From positions 1 to 17,103 of the forward strand of contig JAFTJJ010000052.1 of the NCBI GenBank assembly GCA_017456465.1: a stretch of 17,103 bases of DNA, given 5' to 3'. The notes beneath the pieces are model-generated. The model was given only the letters and a program-made list of their open reading frames with translations. It made no database searches and had not been told where the DNA came from. Shown here piece after piece: positions 13,880 to 17,103 of this stretch. A program made the translations under genes and the position numbers. The stretch's first letter is position 1; each line of letters begins with the position of its first letter. The DNA comes from Clostridia bacterium. GTDB lineage: Bacteria; Bacillota; Clostridia; Christensenellales; UBA1242.

Positions 13880-13908
13880 AAATAAAACGGAGACATCGTT
13901 CTCCGTTT
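13880..13908 (-). terminator. Terminator after the zinc-ribbon gene
   Basis: On the minus strand AAACGGAGA and TCTCCGTTT form a perfect 9-bp stem with a 6-nt loop, followed by TATTTTAT. It starts 5 nt after the stop at 13914. The plus strand also reads into a six-T run. Confidence 0.75.
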
Positions 13909-13913
13909 CTTTT

Positions 13914-14936
13914 TTAAAATATAATAATTGCTGCGAGTGCAATCGCTCCAACAATTCCACCAATGAGCCCGAAAATTTTCCAAAAAGATTTTGGGGCTTT
14001 GCCAGTGGCTTTGCCAGTTTGTCCATTGATATAGCAGTGATATTGCTTTCCGTTGTATGTATAGTGATTTGCCCAAACAGGCACATATGTGTGCGAAAAT
14101 GTGCAACCTTTCAATTGGTCAAAAGTATCTAATTTTTCAATTGTTTCATACTTTTCTTTCAAATTGCTTCTTATTTTTGATTTGAGAGCATTTTCTTTTT
14201 CATGCCTAACCTCTTCAAAACTTTCATGAATATCAAGATCCGTGTCAAGACCTGAAAATCCAAAAACATATTCATTTGAATAAGGAATCATCTTGCTCGC
14301 ATCAAAAGGTTCAAGTTCATCGACCGTCTGATTCGATATTCTTTTATTTGCTGTTAAAAGAACATTCGCAAAAGTCTTTTCCTCCACCCCATCCACATAA
14401 AAGTGTTTTGTGAAAAACTGATCATTTCTTTCTTCCGTTCTTGTAACGTCCGCGTTGTATCCCACTACAAGTCTAAAACTGAAATTCCAAGCTGGAATAT
14501 AAAGTCCTGAGATTTTTCCAAGTTTTGCCATCTGTTTGAGGTTATTTGGCGCAAATTTTCGAGATCCAATCCATTCTCTAAAAATTGAAATTGCCTTATC
14601 TCTTGAAACAACAAACGGAATGATTGCATCAGGCACATAAATTGATCTCTGCTGGCGATTCAAACTTATGTCCCCACAAGATGGACATCTTTTTTTCACT
14701 TCTGTTTCTTCAAACGAAACAGTAGCCCCACAAGACGAACAAAGATATGTCTGACTGGTTGACTCTGTCGGTGTCATTGTGTAAGTTTCCGAATATCTGC
14801 GTGTCAGTGGTCTGCTGGCAGACTTGCTTTTTTTGAGAGCAATTGCATTTCCACAATGTTCACACTCCATAAGCCCAGAGTCTGGGCTGAAAAGCAAATT
14901 TCCACCACACGTATCACAAACATTTCTTCTTGCCAT
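13914..14936 (-). CDS. TFIIB-type zinc-ribbon protein with a C-terminal membrane anchor
   Basis: 340 residues. Two zinc ribbons stand at the N-terminus: Cys7/10/25/28 (CDTCGG...CEHCGN) and Cys66/69/84/87 (CSSCGA...CPSCGD), joined by a Ser/Thr/Arg-rich linker. A middle domain of about 220 residues follows, starting VPDAIIPFVVSRDKAISIFREWI; it has a GLYIPAWNF block and later a TYVPVWANHYTYNGKQYHCYINGQTGK strand set. The protein ends in one hydrophobic helix (about 318-340) after a basic stretch, so the ribbons and middle domain are probably cytosolic and tail-anchored. Proteins of this layout are common in Clostridia and often annotated as zinc-ribbon or helicase-like, but no helicase motif is visible here. 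Function unknown. ATG 14936 has AAGGGGTGA upstream. Monocistronic. Confidence 0.75.
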   Translation of the reverse strand: MARRNVCDTCGGNLLFSPDSGLMECEHCGNAIALKKSKSASRPLTRRYSETYTMTPTESTSQTYLCSSCGATVSFEETEVKKRCPSCGDISLNRQQRSIYVPDAIIPFVVSRDKAISIFREWIGSRKFAPNNLKQMAKLGKISGLYIPAWNFSFRLVVGYNADVTRTEERNDQFFTKHFYVDGVEEKTFANVLLTANKRISNQTVDELEPFDASKMIPYSNEYVFGFSGLDTDLDIHESFEEVRHEKENALKSKIRSNLKEKYETIEKLDTFDQLKGCTFSHTYVPVWANHYTYNGKQYHCYINGQTGKATGKAPKSFWKIFGLIGGIVGAIALAAIIIF

Positions 14937-14965
14937 AGATTCACCCCTTGTGTTTATATAGTTAT

Positions 14966-14994
14966 ATAATACATATTTTCTTATTCATTTGCAA
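14966..14994 (-). promoter_or_regulatory. Promoter for the zinc-ribbon gene
   Basis: On the minus strand TTGCAA (14994-14989), 17 nt, TATTAT (14971-14966). Leader of about 23 nt. Confidence 0.65.
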
Positions 14995-15067
14995 ACAGAA
15001 AATGTATTCATATAAAAATATTTATTTTTTTAATTTCGACAGTTTTCAATATTTTTCAACAAACTAA

Positions 15068-15096
15068 TTGCAAAATTTTCAATTGTATTTTACAAT
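15068..15096 (+). promoter_or_regulatory. Promoter for radC
   Basis: TTGCAA (15068-15073), 17 nt, TACAAT (15091-15096). The start point would fall near 15103, leaving a leader of only about 15 nt that is essentially the ribosome binding site. Confidence 0.65.
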
Positions 15097-15117
15097 AAGG
15101 GAAAGGAGCGATTTTTT

Positions 15118-15894
15118 ATGGGAAACAAAAAATTTGGTGACATTCATGCTGATCACAGATCAAGAATGCGTGAAACTTTCAAAAAGACAGGTCTTGAAGG
15201 TTTCAGTGACATCGAAAAACTTGAGATCTTGCTTTTTCATGCCATTCCATTCAAAGACACCAATCCAATTGCTCACGCACTACTCGATGAATTCAAAACA
15301 TTCAGTGGAGTCATCAATGCAAGTTTCGAAGCTCTCACAAAAGTCAAGGGTGTCGGCGAAAACACTGCTCTCTTTTTCAACCTTCTGAACCAAACAATCA
15401 ACGAATATTACAAAAGTTCAAACAACATGACAGAAATTCTCAACTCAAGAACCGCTCAGCTTTTCTGTAAAAATCTTTTTGTTGGCAAGCAAAAAGAAGA
15501 GATTTGGGCAATCTGTTTGAATTCTGCAAGTGAAATCATCAACTACAAAAAATTGTCAATTGGTTCAATCAGCAGCGCAATCCTTGAAATTAAAGACTTA
15601 ACCCATTTTGTTCTCGACTGCAGATCAGAGCGTGTCATCATCACTCACAACCATCCAAGCGGCACGCCACTTCCAAGCAAGGAAGATCTCTCATGGACAA
15701 TGAATGCCATGAAAGCATTAATTGCAAATGATATTGATGTCATTGATCACATAATTGTTTCTCCTCGTGGGACTTATTCAATGGCGTCAGCAAAATATAT
15801 TCAACAATTCAAGCAATCACTGCCAAGCACGAAGGTTTCCAGTCTTGCAAACAAACATGGAAAGATGAAACCTTATCAAATTATTGAAGAATAA
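15118..15894 (+). CDS. radC: RadC family protein (JAB/MPN domain)
   Basis: 258 residues. An N-terminal helix-hairpin-helix-like region (LTKVKGVGEN, residues 73-82) precedes the JAMM metalloprotease-like domain. The zinc site is complete: Glu127 or Glu128 in KEEIWAICL, HNHPSG at 177-182 (His177, His179) and Asp190 in PSKED. RadC was once linked to DNA repair, but its actual biochemical role is unsettled and the name is conventional. Compared with typical members (about 220-230 residues) it has a C-terminal tail of about 30 residues rich in Lys and Ser. ATG 15118 has AAAGGAG about 9 nt upstream. The gene has its own promoter and a terminator just after the stop. Confidence 0.93.
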   Translation: MGNKKFGDIHADHRSRMRETFKKTGLEGFSDIEKLEILLFHAIPFKDTNPIAHALLDEFKTFSGVINASFEALTKVKGVGENTALFFNLLNQTINEYYKSSNNMTEILNSRTAQLFCKNLFVGKQKEEIWAICLNSASEIINYKKLSIGSISSAILEIKDLTHFVLDCRSERVIITHNHPSGTPLPSKEDLSWTMNAMKALIANDIDVIDHIIVSPRGTYSMASAKYIQQFKQSLPSTKVSSLANKHGKMKPYQIIEE

Positions 15895-15913
15895 CTTTTC
15901 AAACAGGAATTTT

Positions 15914-15951
15914 AAAACCTCACACCAAATAAATATAAGTGTGAGGTTTTT
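15914..15951 (+). terminator. Terminator after radC that overlaps the ATPase ribosome binding site
   Basis: AAAACCTCACAC (15914-15925) pairs perfectly with GTGTGAGGTTTT (15939-15950) around a 13-nt loop, and the T tract extends to 15951. GAGG (15943-15946), the only ribosome binding site for the GTG start at 15955, is inside the second arm. Confidence 0.8.
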
Positions 15952-15954
15952 ATT

Positions 15955-17013
15955 GTGTCAAAAATAAATAACAATGAAATAAAACAACTTATTCTTTCAC
16001 TTGGATCATCGCCAAGTGGACTTTCCAACGAAGAAGCTCAAAAGAACCGAATAAAATATGGTGCAAACACTATTGAAAAAAGCAAAAGGCAAAGTTTTTT
16101 TCAAAAATTCTTAATGCAGTTTAAAAACCTGATGGTTCTTGTCCTTTTGATTTCCGCGATCATATCTCTTTCCACCGCACTTTTCCACAAAAACTATTCA
16201 GACTTGTTTGAGGGGCTGTTGATTTTGGGAATTGTCGTTGTTAACGCCTTTGTTGGAGCCCTGCAAGAAAGAAAAGCTGAAAACACACTTTTGTTGCTTG
16301 AAAAACAAACTCAAGCCAAAGCAAAGGTGTGGAGAAATAATCAATTATGCTATCTTGACATTGTTGATGTTGTTGTCGGCGACATTGTTGAACTCAAAAG
16401 TGGAGATTTTGTTCCAGCAGACATAAGACTGATTGAAACCAACAACTTTTCTTGTGATGAAAGTACACTCACTGGAGAAAGTAAACAATCAAAAAAGAAT
16501 GCAAATGCAAAGGTGTCAAGCAAAGCCCTGCTCTCAGACAAAAGCAACATGTGTTTCAAAGGCACAACTGTTTCGCATGGAAATGCAAAAGGCATTGTGA
16601 TCAGCACAGGGAAATTCACAGAGTTTGGAAAAATTGCAGGTCTGATAGCTTCAAGCACAAAGCAAAAAACGCCTCTTGAAAAAAATATTGACAAAATTGG
16701 AAAAGTCATCACAATTAGTGTTTCAATAATTGTTGTTGTTGTGTTTTTCGTTCAGATCATTTTTTCTCAAGTTAACTTTGGTGACGCATTCATGACTGCC
16801 ATTGCACTTGCTGTTGCCGCAATTCCAGAAAGCCTCCCAGCGGTAATCACCATTATCATGGCTCTTGGTGTGCAGCGTCTTGCAAAACATAGTGCAATTG
16901 TCAAGACTCTCAGCAGCGTGGAAACTCTTGGCTGCTGTGATTGCATTTGCACTGACAAAACAGGAACTCTCACTCAAAACAAAATGAAGGTCGTCAGTGC
17001 CAGCTCTTCATAG
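15955..17013 (+). CDS. P2-type cation-transporting ATPase (Ca2+-ATPase-like), 3' part missing
   Basis: N-terminal ~350 residues of an ATP-driven cation pump whose full length would be about 850-900. Visible in order: the N-terminal cation-ATPase domain (GLSNEEAQKNRIKYGANTI, 22-40), helices M1-M2 (about 58-105), the actuator domain with TGES at 173-176, helices M3-M4 with PESLP at 291-295, and the phosphorylation site DKTGT with Asp334. PESLP and the overall order suggest a P2A-like calcium or related pump, though the ion is not proven. The start is GTG 15955 with GAGG 8 nt upstream inside the radC terminator hairpin; no good ATG is nearby. Family-like sequence ends at about KMKVV (16995). The next codons and the TAG come from GC-rich DNA that seems foreign, so the missing nucleotide-binding and C-terminal membrane domains reflect a join in the sequence and not a natural stop. 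Confidence 0.9.
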   Translation: MSKINNNEIKQLILSLGSSPSGLSNEEAQKNRIKYGANTIEKSKRQSFFQKFLMQFKNLMVLVLLISAIISLSTALFHKNYSDLFEGLLILGIVVVNAFVGALQERKAENTLLLLEKQTQAKAKVWRNNQLCYLDIVDVVVGDIVELKSGDFVPADIRLIETNNFSCDESTLTGESKQSKKNANAKVSSKALLSDKSNMCFKGTTVSHGNAKGIVISTGKFTEFGKIAGLIASSTKQKTPLEKNIDKIGKVITISVSIIVVVVFFVQIIFSQVNFGDAFMTAIALAVAAIPESLPAVITIIMALGVQRLAKHSAIVKTLSSVETLGCCDCICTDKTGTLTQNKMKVVSASSS

Positions 17014-17102
17014 GTGGCGGTGATCTCGCTGAGCATTGGGGCCCAGTCGGTCTCGGCGTGCGGCCACGTCAGCTGCACGCCCCACTGGGGTTCCCATTCG
17101 GC
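16998..17102 (-). CDS. Agmatine deiminase/peptidylarginine deiminase-like fragment on GC-rich foreign DNA
   Basis: The minus strand from 17102 reads AEWEPQWGVQLTWPHAETDW and then APMLSEITATYEELA, with no stop. EWEPQ..VQLTWPH..TDWAPML is the N-terminal hallmark of the agmatine deiminase (PAD_porph) family, which converts agmatine to N-carbamoylputrescine. About 35 residues are visible; the initiator lies beyond the window and the rest is cut at the join with the ATPase gene. The last ~93 bases are about two-thirds G+C against the AT-rich remainder, and the codons end mostly in G or C. Source organism unknown. Confidence 0.7.
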
Positions 17103-17103
17103 A

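Noticed and set aside
13705..14106. 133-codon minus-strand reading frame
   Set aside because: It overlaps the end of the zinc-ribbon gene in another frame and runs through its terminator and into the tRNA-Ser(UGA) gene.
15955..17013. Naturally short P-type ATPase
   Set aside because: The stop lies in GC-rich sequence that encodes part of another protein on the other strand, and the frame ends inside the P-domain.

Overview
The window is AT-rich, standard-code bacterial DNA (TGA is used as a stop, Trp is TGG). It has Bacillota/Clostridia-like traits: strong AGGAGG-type ribosome binding sites, sigma-A promoters (often with an extended -10 TGn), short leaders, and intrinsic terminators after most units. 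A class I lysyl-tRNA synthetase, a type II thymidine kinase, a TFIIB-type zinc-ribbon membrane protein and three YwaF-like membrane proteins fit an uncultured low-GC Firmicute. The species cannot be named from the sequence. No IS element, integrase, CRISPR array or phage gene was seen.

Layout. 1-2500 (minus): a YwaF-like membrane gene directly followed by fhs (formate-THF ligase), whose ribosome binding site lies in the last codons of the membrane gene. 2560-5139 (minus): class I lysS and a sugar-phosphate nucleotidyltransferase as one operon with its own promoter and terminator. 5181-6578 (plus): an MFS transporter with an inverted repeat inside its promoter. 6541-8283 (minus): a GNAT-fold protein plus a GtrA membrane protein. 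8298-8896 (minus): a monocistronic DUF308/HdeD-like membrane protein. 8934-10830 (minus): a second YwaF-like gene with an HSL-type esterase. 10848-11266: gene-poor, ending at tRNA-Ser(CGA). 11415-12008 (plus): a small HEPN-like protein. 11978-13428 (minus): tdk with a third YwaF-like gene. 13441-13811 (minus): tRNA-Ser(UGA) and its downstream module. 13885-14994 (minus): the zinc-ribbon membrane protein. 15068-15950 (plus): RadC. 15955 onward (plus): a P2-type cation ATPase, cut off near 17000.

Two things stand out. First, both tRNA-Ser genes carry the same downstream architecture: a near-identical terminator, a diverged spacer, an identical 31-nt block with a tRNA T-arm-like context, an imperfect copy of that locus's own tRNA 3' end about 170 nt away, and a related second terminator. 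Second, the last ~100 bases are GC-rich and encode, on the minus strand, the N-terminal part of an agmatine deiminase-like protein. This breaks the ATPase mid-gene and is most likely a chimeric assembly join, not biology.

Most other genes are housekeeping (one-carbon metabolism, tRNA charging, thymidine salvage) or membrane and envelope functions. YwaF-like genes recur in three separate operons with unrelated partners.
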